Origin: Paenibacillus sp. DMB5
GTDB lineage: Bacteria; Bacillota; Bacilli; Paenibacillales; Paenibacillaceae
Length of the DNA: 64,000 bases
Direction of reading: 5' to 3'
Assembly (NCBI RefSeq): GCF_001517085.1
Contig: NZ_LRAC01000100.1
Span: forward strand, 79,103 to 143,102
Shown here: positions 54,798 to 64,000 of the stretch, in pieces
Layout: each line of letters opens with the position of its first letter
How positions within the stretch are numbered: the stretch's first letter is position 1
Made by a program: the position numbers and the translations under genes
Notes under the pieces: model-generated
What the model was told of the DNA's origin: nothing
Seen by the model: the letters and a program-made list of their open reading frames with translations, nothing else
Databases searched by the model: none

Positions 54798-55055
54798 TGC
54801 ATCCGGACATGGGATTTAATTGAAAAATATCCAATCATCCCTTTGCAGAAGCCCGAGTAGTCGCAATACATTTCAATTTCTATATTAAATTGCAGAAAAT
54901 AATGCAGAAACGTTTTTAAATCACGGCTTTTTCGTATAAGATGAAGGGATGAAGAAATTGTTTCGGTTCAAAATCTATATCTCGCGGAGAAGGATACAGT
55001 CCACCGGAGGGCACGGGCTGGCTCTTTCTGTTTGCTTAAGGACAGGAGATCACCA

Positions 55056-58000
55056 ATGATTAAGCATCTGTATGCAATATGGCTGGGGGACGTTTTATTC
55101 TGCTTCTCTGGTGAAACCTCGGAACCCAAGGTCGACGCGTGGACACGCGTGATCAAGAAGCTGGAGTTCGGGGGCGGAGGGCGTCCTTTCGCGGGTGCTG
55201 CACTGCGGCTGGCAGAAGTAAAGTATCCGGTGGCTGCGGCTGCGGAAGGGAAAACGGCGCGGCGCGGTCTGCCGGGACGGACGCTTGAGGGACTGGCGCT
55301 GGGGCCGAAGGAAGCCTTCGACCTGCTGCTTGCCTGGGACGATGAGCTGTGCCGTGCCCAGGGGGTGGAAGCCGGGGGCGAAATGCGCTACTGGGCGGCT
55401 GCGGCACGGTTTGCCCTGGAGCTGATGGCTACGGGGGCGATTGTGCCGGGCGCAATACCGCCCCGCCCGATCGGCTCACGGCGCCGCGGCGGCGAGCAGG
55501 CGGCTTCCGCCTGCTGGTTCCCGGCCTTCCGCCAGGAGGCGGATAAGGAGTTCTTCCTGCAGCTGGCGGCATCCATGCCGGTGCTGGCACTCGGAGCCCA
55601 TGTTGCTGAGGAAGGGGATCTGACTTCGCGTGAAGATGCAGGAGGATATGTACTGTATTCCTTCTTGCAGGCAGTGATAACTGCCGAGATCAAAAAAATA
55701 ATTGCCGGCTCCGAAAGCGAGCTTGGTCCATATAAAGCAAATTACCGCCGGGGCTATTCCCCGCTGACCGAGCTATGGTGGAACAGCCTGCTCACGGCAG
55801 CCGGGAGATTCCGGTCCAGGGGACACCAGCAGAGGTATCCGAGCTGCTGGCTGAAGTGAACGGGGCCCTGGCTGGCGGAATGCCGCGGGCCCAGGCAGAG
55901 GAAGAGCAGACTGGCCAGCTCGGTCTGGGCCTGCGTCTGGAACCGCCGGCGGACGAGGGTGAGCTGTGGCAGCTGACCTTCTGGGCGGAGAGCCGTGAGG
56001 AAGGGGAGCTCTGGCTTCCGGCTGCAGCCATCTGGAGCAGCCCCGAGCGCGAGTTCACCCTTTGGGGCAAGCGGTACCGGAATATCCAGCAGCAGCTGCT
56101 GAATGCGCTGGGCCGCGCCGCTAGAATATCGCCCGATATTCAGCGGGCGCTGAACATCCCTGCGCCAACGGGGGTGGAGCTTGAGCCGGAGCGTCTTTAT
56201 TTCTTTTTGAAGGAGAGTGTGCAGCAGCTGCGTGAATGGGGCATAACGGTGCAGATGCCTTCGCGCTGGAGCCGTGAAGGTCGGCGCCGGGTCGGAATGC
56301 GGATGAAGATGCAGCTTCCTCAGGCCGGGATGGACGGACCTGCACAGCCCTCGCTGGGGATGGAGGAGCTTATCTCCTTCCGTATCGAGGCTTCACTTGG
56401 GGACAATCCGATCAGTGAAGAGGAGCTGAATGCCCTGGTGGAAGCGGGAGTGCCGTTTGTGCGCTTCCGGGGCGAGTGGATCGAGGTCGATCCCAAGGAA
56501 ATCCGCCAGGTGCTGAGATATATGAAACGCCATGAGGGCGGGGAAATGTCGGCTGCGGACTGGATGCGTCTGGAGGCTGAGGACGGCGAGGAACGGCTCT
56601 GGAAGGGCATGTCGGTCATAGGAATGGAGACCTCCGGCCTGCTGGCATCGCTCATGCACGGGGATGTTCTGCGGAGCCTGCCCGTGCGGTCAGTGCCGGA
56701 TGGCCTGCAAGGAACGCTGCGGCCCTATCAGGAGCGCGGCTATCAATGGCTGGCTGCGCTCAGCGGCCTGGGCTTCGGAGTGTGCCTGGCCGATGACATG
56801 GGCCTGGGCAAGACGATCCAGGTCATTGCCTGTCTGATGGACCGGGCGCTGAGCGCTCCGGCAGAATTCCGGCATAAGCCGGCGCTGATTCTCTGCCCGA
56901 CCTCGCTCTTGGGGAACTGGCAGCGTGAGCTGCAGCGCTTTGCCCCTTCGCTGAGTGTGCATATTCATCACGGGGGAAGGCGGATACGCGGAGAAGGCTT
57001 CGCGGAGCTTGCCGCCAGCCATGAAATTGTGCTGACTACCTATCATCTGGCCGGCGGGACAGCGAGGATCTGGCTGCAGTGCGCTGGTCTACGGTCGTGC
57101 TGGATGAAGCGCAATATATCAAGAATCACCGGACCAAGCAGGCACAGAGCGTAATGAAGCTGTCTGCCCCGTACCGGATTGCCATGACAGGCACGCCCGT
57201 CGAGAACCGGCTGGGTGAGCTCTGGTCGATTTTTCACTTTTTGAATCCCGGTTATCTGGGCTCCTATCACTCCTTCCGCCAGCGTTATGTATCCGGTGAA
57301 GGCGGGGAACGGCTGCAGGAGCTGCACCGGCTCGTGTCACCGTTTCTGCTCCGCAGGCTCAAGAGTGATCCCGATATCTCGAAGGATCTGCCGGAGAAGC
57401 TGGAGCTGAAATCGTACTGCCCGTTAACAGAGACGCAGGCGGTGCTGTATCAGGGGGTAGTGGATGAGATGCTTGGCGTAATCGGAGAGCGCTCTGGCAT
57501 GGCCCGTCGCGGTCTCGTTCTGTCCTCGCTGACCAAGCTGAAGCAGATCTGCGATCACCCTCAGCTGTTCCGCAAGGAAGAAGGGCGGAGCGGACGAAGC
57601 GAGCAGTCAGGCAAAATGGAAGTCATGTTCGAGGTGCTGGACAGCATTGCCGAGCTGGGCGAGTCGGCGCTGATTTTCACCCAATATGTATCAATGGGAG
57701 AGCTGCTCGTCAGCCGGCTTGCCAAAAGATACGGCCAAACCCCGCTGTTCCTGCATGGCGGTATTCCCAAACGGGAGCGGGATGAGATGGTCCATGCGTT
57801 TCAGGAGGGAGAGGGGCCGGCGTTCTTCGTGCTTTCCCTCAAAGCGGGCGGCGTCGGGCTGAATCTCACCCGGGCTAACCATGTCGTGCATTATGACCGC
57901 TGGTGGAATCCGGCTGTTGAGAACCAGGCGACCGACCGGGCCTTCCGGATCGGCCAGCATAAAAATGTGCAGGTTCACAAGCTGATCTGCCAGGGCACAC

Positions 58001-58143
58001 TGGAGGAGCGGATTGACGAGCTGATTGAGCGCAAAAAGAATCTGTCTGAGCAGGTCGTCGGCTCAGGAGAGAACTGGCTGACAGAGATGTCCAATCATGA
58101 GCTGCAGGAGCTGATCGAGCTTCAGGATCAGGACTGGATGTAG
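55056..58143 (+). pseudogene. SNF2-family helicase (YwqA-like), two frameshifts
   Basis: Three frames join to one protein of about 1029 residues. Breaks are at about 55808 (before REIPVQGTPAEVSE) and about 57062 (before STVVLDEAQYIKN); each is repaired by adding one G. Helicase motifs in order: GVCLADDMGLGKTIQ, ILCPTSLLGNW, VLDEAQ, MTGTPVENRL, then the C-terminal lobe with LKAGGVGLNLTRANHV and TDRAFRIGQ. The long N-terminal part (to about 560) is typical of bacterial SNF2/SWI2 proteins such as B. subtilis YwqA. They move or remodel nucleic acid complexes; the target is unknown. Start ATG at 55056 follows GGACAGGAG. Confidence 0.85.
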
Positions 58144-58171
58144 CAGCGGTAAGTAAAAGGGGGATCTGACA

Positions 58172-58914
58172 ATGGGCAAGCTGCCGGAACAGAGGCTTAT
58201 AATCGAACCTGGAGTGCTGAAAATATTGCCTGGGCAGGAAACGGTGCAGGAGGGCGGTGCCGTTAGCAGCAGTGCTGATACAGCGTCCGCACTCTCCTGG
58301 GCGGTTCCGCAGTGGGACTCGGCACAGAAAGATAAGGTGCTGCGCCAGCTTGCCGGACAGCCAGGAGAGCTGTATGACCTGCTGCAGGGAAAAAGCACCG
58401 GAAGCATAGCAGAGCTTCAGCTCCTGCCTCCCGAAGTGGAACGGGCAGATTCCGGTGAGGAGACAGGGGCGGCGCTGCCTGGATGGGCCAGAAAGCAGCT
58501 GCTGGAAGAGCCGCTGCTGGGGTTCAGGCTGCGCGGGATGAGTAAGGAGGAGCTGCTGGGGGGAGTATTTGCCCTGTGGGCAGAGGAGGAATATATTCAG
58601 CATGACGAAGGCAGTCCAGCTCCTGCCAGCATGCTGGCCGCGGAGCTGTCAAGGCTGGAACGGAAGGGGCCGGCCGTTACTACAGGGGAATGGCTGGCGG
58701 AAGCGGCGGCCGAGGGCTCGCTGCATCAGCCTGGCCCCCTGTTTCACGAGCTGGCCTCAAGGCCGTTCCCGGCCACGCCGCAGTAGCCCAGCCGGACGAA
58801 GACTGGCTGAAGCTGCTGCCGGATACGCCCAGGGCAGGCGAAGGCCTTGCCCTGATTATGCGCAAGGCGGCTGAATCGGCAAGACGCCGCGCATCGGAGC
58901 CGGGCAGGCAGTAA
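58172..58914 (+). pseudogene. Unrecognised protein downstream of the SNF2 helicase, frameshifted
   Basis: The first frame (58172-58786, starts MGKLPEQRLIIEPGVLKILPG, AAGGGGGATC ribosome binding site) gives way near 58780 to a second frame with VAQPDEDWLKLLPDTPRAGEGLALI. A one-base deletion there fits the whole length of about 247 residues. It starts 28 bp after the helicase, so the two are probably cotranscribed and act together. No domain is clear. Confidence 0.55.
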
Positions 58915-58948
58915 CGGCGTGCGGGAGCATCGCGTCGGACACACAAAA

Positions 58949-58994
58949 CAAGGCAGTGCCGGGAAGCTCTTCTGCTTTGGCACTGCCTTGTTGT
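58949..58994. terminator. Bidirectional terminator
   Basis: CAAGGCAGTGCC / GGCACTGCCTTG, perfect 12-bp arms, between convergent genes. Confidence 0.8.
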
Positions 58995-59037
58995 ATTTGT
59001 GGCTTAGCCGGCTGCATCAGCCGGGCTACCGCTATCC

Positions 59038-59772
59038 TTATTCTTCCGCCAGCTTGTCAGTACCGCGGCTTCCTTCAGACAGCTCAAGAATTTCGCGGCG
59101 CAGGCGGAGCATCTTCTGGTCCAGCTCGTCAGCCGCACGCGCGGCCTCCTTCAGCTCCTCGGCTACATGCGGCGGAAGCTGCTTGTCGAATTTATAATAA
59201 AGAATATGCTCCATGCTGGCCCAGAAATCCATGGCCAGCGTCCGAATCTGTATCTCTGCCTTGACCCAGCGCGTCCCTTCGAGCAGTACGAGGGGGATCG
59301 CTACAATAACATGCAGGCTCTGGTACCCGTTCGGCTTCGGCTGGGCGATATAATCCTTGATCTCAAGCACCCGCAGATCCTCCCGGACGCACAGATGATC
59401 CACCAGCCGGTAAATATCCTTCACAAAAGCACAGACAATCCGCATCCCGGCGATATCATGAATGTGCTGCTCCATATTTTCAAGGGTGAAGGGATGCCCC
59501 TTGCGTTCCATTTTGCGCAGAATGCTCTTTGGCTCTTTTATACGTGATTTGACATGCTCGATCGGGCTGTAGCCGTCACGGACCTGCCACTCTGTCTTGA
59601 CTACGTCAATTTTATTCTCAAGCTCGTTCAAGGCATGGCGGTAAAGCGCAGGCAATGTCTTGAGATCCTCCAGCCTTCCGGCAAAATCCTCGCTGTTCTG
59701 CCACTGCTTCATATCCTTAACATGCACCTGCAGCTGATTCAGCGTAACTTGCGTACTATCGTCTTCTTTCAC
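59038..59772 (-). CDS. Small alarmone synthetase-like (p)ppGpp synthetase
   Basis: 244 residues from GTG 59772, which has GGGAGAG six bases upstream; the frame stays open to 59919 but without a site. The RelA/SpoT synthetase domain covers about 60-200: HVKSRIKEPKSILRKMERKG, IHDIAGMRIVCAFVKDIYRLV, KDYIAQPKPNGYQSLH, and VKAEIQIRTLAMDFWASMEH. There is no HD hydrolase or TGS domain, so it is a stand-alone synthetase of the YjbM/YwaC (RelQ/RelP) kind. It makes (p)ppGpp from GTP/GDP and ATP in stress. Which of the two subtypes it is cannot be set by eye. Confidence 0.9.
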   Translation of the reverse strand: MKEDDSTQVTLNQLQVHVKDMKQWQNSEDFAGRLEDLKTLPALYRHALNELENKIDVVKTEWQVRDGYSPIEHVKSRIKEPKSILRKMERKGHPFTLENMEQHIHDIAGMRIVCAFVKDIYRLVDHLCVREDLRVLEIKDYIAQPKPNGYQSLHVIVAIPLVLLEGTRWVKAEIQIRTLAMDFWASMEHILYYKFDKQLPPHVAEELKEAARAADELDQKMLRLRREILELSEGSRGTDKLAEE

Positions 59773-59967
59773 TGATACTCTCCCGGGTTTCATTATTTGT
59801 GACTGTTTTATTTTAACCGATTTTATGCCCTGGAAGCAAAATAAATGCCGACCCCGGCTGAAAGCCGGTAACAGCAGAACAAGGACTCGGGAAGCGGTTA
59901 CATTAAAAAGCGGAAACATTCTTTGTGCGGCGGCGTATTAGCATACATATCGTGAATGCACGGTGTT

Positions 59968-60342
59968 TTATTTATTCGTAGGTGAACCTCCATCGTATCC
60001 CTTGTCCTCATAACCGGTATTTTCGAGTTTGGGCAGGACGCCGAGCTGCCTGATCGTCTGCTGTGTCTCCCCGCTTCCCACCTGGTAAAGATACCGGTAG
60101 AGCCGGATGGTCCCGTCATCAAACTGGTCTGCAGCGTCATCATGATCGGCGGATTTGTAAGGCACAGCGGCACGGCGGAAGGCGTATTCGTCTCCGCTTG
60201 CCAGATTGTCCAAAAGCTCCTGAAGCACCGTCAGCTCATCAGGGGTAACCCGCACCTCGAATTCACCCGATTCACCGGGTACGTCCTGAATCAGTCCATG
60301 ACTGACAGATACGAAATAACTTTTCCGTTGTTCGTCCGGCAA
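59968..60342 (-). CDS. Conserved-looking hypothetical protein
   Basis: About 124 residues from a TTG at 60342, which has GGGAGGGAATC before it; the ATG at 60360 is the alternative start. The sequence FEVRVTPDELTVLQELLDNLASGDEYAFRRAAVPYKSADHDDA is coherent but I recognise no family. The C-terminus is Gly/Asp-rich. The gene precedes the alarmone synthetase on the same strand, 195 bp away. Confidence 0.5.
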   Translation of the reverse strand: MPDEQRKSYFVSVSHGLIQDVPGESGEFEVRVTPDELTVLQELLDNLASGDEYAFRRAAVPYKSADHDDAADQFDDGTIRLYRYLYQVGSGETQQTIRQLGVLPKLENTGYEDKGYDGGSPTNK

Positions 60343-60600
60343 GTTGATTCCCTCCCTCATTTTTGCGGTTAAGGTTTGCTTGCAGGTGATCTCTTAAAAA
60401 GATAAGTACGGTTGCCGCCTTCCTTGAAGACGGTGAAGCCGTTTCTACTTGCTAATATACACAGAACGACAAATAATGAATCTATTCGAGACATTTGGTA
60501 TGATAGAAGCACGTTTTAAGGTTACAGAGTATTACATAGGCTTCTTATGAAGCTTTACGGCTATTTAACAGCCCTATTCTCATCTGGAGAAGGAGGAACT

Positions 60601-61374
60601 ATGATGAATTTTCTGCAACGTATCAAAGACAGTGCCAGCCGGGTGAGTGAAAAAGCGCAAAGCTCGGTGGAGATCGGTAAGCTTAACGGGCATATTTCCG
60701 ATATTGAACGCGAGATGGAACTCGAATTTATGAAAATGGGCCAGCTGTTCTATGAAGGCTACCGTTCGCGTGACATGTCGGTGGCTGAAGGCAAGATGGT
60801 GGAGCTGTCCAAGGTCTGCCTGAAGCATCAGGAGCAGATTGATGAGCTGCGCCACAGAATTGCCGAGCTCAAAAATGAGCGGCTCTGCGTGTGCGGCAAT
60901 GTGGTCGCACTGGATGCCAATTTCTGCCCGAAATGCGGGCATAAGCTGGAGGAGCCGGTCAAAAAAGAGGCTCCGGCCGTAACAATCCGTAAGATACATG
61001 AGGATGAGGAAGACGAGTTTTACGGTGAGGATGAATTGACTGAAGAAGAAAAAGAGCTGGCGCTCCGGTCAGAACCTCGGACCGTATATACCGAAGTGCT
61101 GTATGATTCCAAGGAGTCTGAGCCGCAGGATTATGCCGGGCATAGCCATGAAGTGGAACGTGAGCGCCGGGAAGCTGATGAGCTTGAGCGGGAGCGTGAA
61201 CGCCAGCTCGAGCTGGACCGCCGGATACGCGACTGGAAGGGCGGGGGCCTGTCGGAGGAAGCAGCAGCCTACAGCGAAGAAGGTGTGCGGGATATGGTCA
61301 AATGCCAGATTTGCCGGGCGGACCTGCCCAAGGGCTCAATGTGGTGCCCGCGCTGCGGCTCTGAACAAATCTAG
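60601..61374 (+). CDS. Zinc-ribbon coiled-coil protein
   Basis: 257 residues from the ATG at 60601 (GAAGGAGG ribosome binding site). An N-terminal coiled coil (10-95) contains REMELEFMKMGQLFYEG. It is followed by a zinc ribbon CVCGNVVALDANFCPKCGH, then an acidic and Arg/Glu-rich helix (about 150-225), and a second ribbon near the C-terminus, CQICRADLPKGSMWCPRCG. Double-ribbon proteins of this design may be scaffold or regulatory proteins; no function is known. Confidence 0.75.
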   Translation: MMNFLQRIKDSASRVSEKAQSSVEIGKLNGHISDIEREMELEFMKMGQLFYEGYRSRDMSVAEGKMVELSKVCLKHQEQIDELRHRIAELKNERLCVCGNVVALDANFCPKCGHKLEEPVKKEAPAVTIRKIHEDEEDEFYGEDELTEEEKELALRSEPRTVYTEVLYDSKESEPQDYAGHSHEVERERREADELERERERQLELDRRIRDWKGGGLSEEAAAYSEEGVRDMVKCQICRADLPKGSMWCPRCGSEQI

Positions 61375-61460
61375 GCACAGCGGTACAACAGGTTAAAGGT
61401 GCAACACCGAACCGCAGATTCACAGATTGAGTATGTAGGCATACTAGGAGGACAACATAG

Positions 61461-62344
61461 ATGGAACAGTTGCTGCTGCATCTGCGCAATTTGGGGTTCA
61501 CAGAGATGGAATCCAAGATTATGGTTGAGCTGGCTACCAAGGGGGAAGCTTCGGGCTACGAAGTGGCTAAGCAGCTGGGCGTATCCAGATCCAATGTGTA
61601 CGCGGCGCTTCAGCGCCTGACACAGCAGGGGTATGTACGCTGCGGTGAAGGGGAGCCGGCCCGCTACAGCGTGCTGGACCCGGAGGAGCTGGCTACGATG
61701 ATTTCCGGCCGAGCCCGGAGGAGCTGGCTACGATGATTTCCGGCCGAGTGCAGGCCTCGCTGGCTTTTGTGGAGAGCGAAATGCCCCGCGGCGGTCCTGT
61801 CAGCCAGTCGTTCTACAATATTGAAGGGGACCGTAATATGCTGGGGGCGCTCACCCGCCAGCTGAATCTGGCCGAGAAGGAAATAGTGGTCGATGTATGG
61901 CGGGAGGAAGCCTCCCTGCTGCGAAGCGAGCTGGAACAGGCGGAGCGGCGCGGCGTGAAGCTGCTGTGGGCTTTTGACGGCGGCAATACGGCTGCGGCCC
62001 CTTACCCGGTATGGCCGCCGCTTGGCGGCAAGCCGCGCCGGAGCGGAGGACGAAAGTTTTCTTTTGTCATCGACCGGAGCTGGTGCATGCTGGGGATGCG
62101 CTATGAGGACGGCACGGCCCAGGCGGTGGTGACCGAGCATGAAGTGCTGGTCGAGCTGCTGCTTAACCACTTTTCACAGGAAATGGTGCTCTTCGAGCTT
62201 GAGGAGGACATGGGGGCTGAGCTGACCAGACGCTACGGTGACCGCTACAGCCGGATCTACAGCAAATATGTGATGCATGAGAAGGATCATGATACAGACA
62301 TGGAGTCTGACCCGGAGGATTCCGGAAATAGCCGGGAAGAGTAG
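61461..62344 (+). pseudogene. TrmB-like transcriptional regulator, interrupted by a 35-bp tandem duplication
   Basis: The N-terminal winged helix (TEMESKIMVELATKGEASGYEVAKQLGVSRSNVYAALQRL) is in frame to LATMISGR. After the duplicated 35 bases the frame shifts and stops at codon 92. If one copy is removed, LDPEELATMISGRVQASLAF and the C-terminal effector domain to 62344 (KEIVVDVWREEASLL, SFVIDRSWCMLGM) join in frame as one protein of about 282 residues. Such TrmB/YrhO-type proteins bind sugars or similar ligands. The ribosome binding site is TAGGAGG. This is either a slipped-strand (on/off) mutation or an assembly artefact. Confidence 0.75.
61679..61748 (+). repeat. 35-bp perfect tandem duplication
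   Basis: The unit starts CCCGGAGGAGCTGGCTACGA (35 bp) and occurs at 61679-61713 and 61714-61748 without mismatch. 35 is not a multiple of three, so it breaks the gene above. Confidence 0.95.
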
Positions 62345-62386
62345 CGTATATGGCCCGGGCGAGACTATGCTAGGGAGGTGATAAGC

Positions 62387-62692
62387 GTGGAATGTATTGT
62401 TCATTTTGATGTACAGCATCCCGAAGGTCCCAAGTCGCTGCGGGGTCTGCTGTTCCTGGAGGAGGGCAAGGTGCCGGGGGAGAAAGAGCTTGTGGAGATG
62501 TTCAAGGATATGAAGTTCAATGTCCGGCTGGCTGACCGCGACAAGCTGATCTTCAAACCGGTCAATGCCGGTGAATCCTATTCCGAGATCCGGATTACAA
62601 GCTATGACGGCGGCAAGCCGGGCAGCAAGGAGGATCATGATCTGAAGTCAATCGTCGGTAATCTGCTGCCGCAGAAGCCTACAGGACTGTAG
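62387..62692 (+). CDS. Conserved-looking hypothetical protein
   Basis: 101 residues from GTG 62387, with AGGGAGGTGAT ahead of it (an in-frame GTG at 62378 lies inside that site). The sequence (CIVHFDVQHPEGPKSLRGLLFLEEGKVPG) suggests a small alpha/beta domain. I do not recognise a family. It lies 42 bp after the TrmB-like gene and 57 bp before xpt on the same strand. Confidence 0.6.
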   Translation: MECIVHFDVQHPEGPKSLRGLLFLEEGKVPGEKELVEMFKDMKFNVRLADRDKLIFKPVNAGESYSEIRITSYDGGKPGSKEDHDLKSIVGNLLPQKPTGL

Positions 62693-62707
62693 GATAGAGT
62701 CAGCTAA

Positions 62708-63343
<636 letters not shown>

Positions 63344-63390
63344 AGCACATAAGCTGTACGGGTAGTGTTACACATACTTGGATTTGAGAA

Positions 63391-63434
63391 AAAAGAGGAC
63401 TCCGGGCTTTGGCTGGCCGGGGTCCTCTTTCTTT
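63391..63434 (+). terminator. Terminator after xpt
   Basis: AAAGAGGAC / GTCCTCTTT arms with inner CCGG/CCGG, then TTTCTTTGG. Confidence 0.85.
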
Positions 63435-63537
63435 GGGTTTGGATTGGTGCGTTTGCGGGAATGCGGCCGGTTGCGTGAGGTTAAGCGTCTGTGTTAAACG
63501 CATTAGAACGGGGAAAGTGGCTGCGGCGGCTTGGCAA

Positions 63538-63723
63538 TTAGGTGGATTAACGCCACCTAATTCCGGCATATTTCATGATTTTTATTCTTTAGGTGAAAAA
63601 CACCACTTATTTCAGGCCGAAATTCACTTAGAGGGCGAAAACGGCAGAATTAGGTGGCGTTTTTCCACCTAATTGTTTTTCCCGGTAATTGGGGCAGAAA
63701 ATAGATGGCAGATTTCCATTTAG
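63538..63723. repeat. Four-palindrome dispersed element, copy B
   Basis: TTAGGTGG...CCACCTAA (63538-63560), TTTAGGTG...CACCACTTA (63588-63609), TTAGGTGG...CCACCTAA (63650-63672) and TAGATGG...CCATTTAG (63702-63723). Centre distances are about 50, 62 and 52 bp, the same design as copy A at 41356-41541. The spacer sequences also align in part. Confidence 0.75.
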
Positions 63724-64000
63724 CTGGCTGACGGCCTCCGGCTATCCCGGCATCAGGCTGCCTGCCAGCTTGGCGCGGCAGGATTTAGCTGAGCGTCAGC
63801 TGATACGGTTCGGTTATTAGACACCTGCCAGGCAGGCTTAGCTGTAAGTGAGCCGTTAAATCCGCGCTGGCGGGGTGTCTGGCAAGATTGTCTGCCAGCT
63901 AAATCCGCTCCCAGCCATCTGCACCTTCGACGCCTGTATTAGCGGCTTCGCGGGCCTGGACCAGCGGCCGTGCTCAGCCGCTCGCCCGGCAGGAGCTGCC
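63724..64000. other. GC-rich non-coding end of the window
   Basis: No gene recognised. Several short complementary words occur (CTGCCAGCTTGGCGCGGCAG, GCCAGGCAGGC, TCTGCCAGCTAAATCCGC). Copies of GGATTTAGCTG/CAGCTAAATCC suggest a further imperfect repeat. Confidence 0.4.

Overview
The window looks like chromosome from a Paenibacillus-type low-GC Gram-positive bacterium. This is inferred from strong AGGAGG-type ribosome binding sites, T-box, cobalamin and c-di-GMP riboswitches, class Ib plus class III ribonucleotide reductases with NrdR boxes, an LPXTG surface protein, HepS/HepT-type isoprenoid enzymes and CsbD.

Layout. 1-4 kb: a large secreted nuclease/5'-nucleotidase that runs off the left edge. 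4.5-6.9 kb: a T-box-controlled, atypical seryl-tRNA synthetase divergent from an SsuE-like flavin reductase. 7-10.2 kb: anaerobic ribonucleotide reductase nrdDG behind NrdR boxes and a cobalamin riboswitch. 10.4-12 kb: a thiamine-binding-type protein, tRNA-Thr and a VanZ protein. 12.1-21.2 kb: an accessory island with a broken RHS gene ending in a HINT plus colicin-D-like toxin, its immunity gene, a small rep/XRE/serine-recombinase module, an IS110 transposase with a structured upstream RNA candidate, a second orphan HINT-toxin/immunity unit and a decayed second rep copy. 21.3-24.9 kb: nrdIEF with its own NrdR boxes. 25-32.8 kb: a two-domain esterase, microproteins, a c-di-GMP-I riboswitch in front of an LPXTG adhesin, an alpha/beta hydrolase and an HD-GYP phosphodiesterase. 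33-46.3 kb: a flavin-based extracellular electron transfer (FLEET/EET) locus. It has eetA-eetB-ecfA1-ecfA2-ecfT and dmkA on the plus strand, and pplA-ndh2 and hepS-like-dmkB on the minus strand, with a U32 protein and an aminotransferase between. 46.6-63.4 kb: housekeeping and envelope genes (CsbD, histidine kinase, MFS, RidA, TspO-like, GH31 glucosidase, SNF2 helicase, small alarmone synthetase, zinc-ribbon protein, TrmB-like regulator, xpt).

Themes. Low-oxygen life links several parts: nrdDG, the EET chain (NADH to Ndh2 to demethylmenaquinone to the flavinylated lipoprotein PplA), and Fnr/Rex-like palindromes at about -41.5 of the pplA and microprotein promoters. The most unusual items are the EET locus, the duplicated RHS toxin cassettes sharing the same left (HINT) and right (rep) borders, the IS110 structured RNA, and a roughly 190-bp element of four regularly spaced palindromes present twice (41.4 and 63.6 kb).

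Caution: seven simple frame breaks in otherwise well-conserved genes are all apparent one-base deletions, mostly in short G/C runs. I suspect sequence errors rather than seven pseudogenes.
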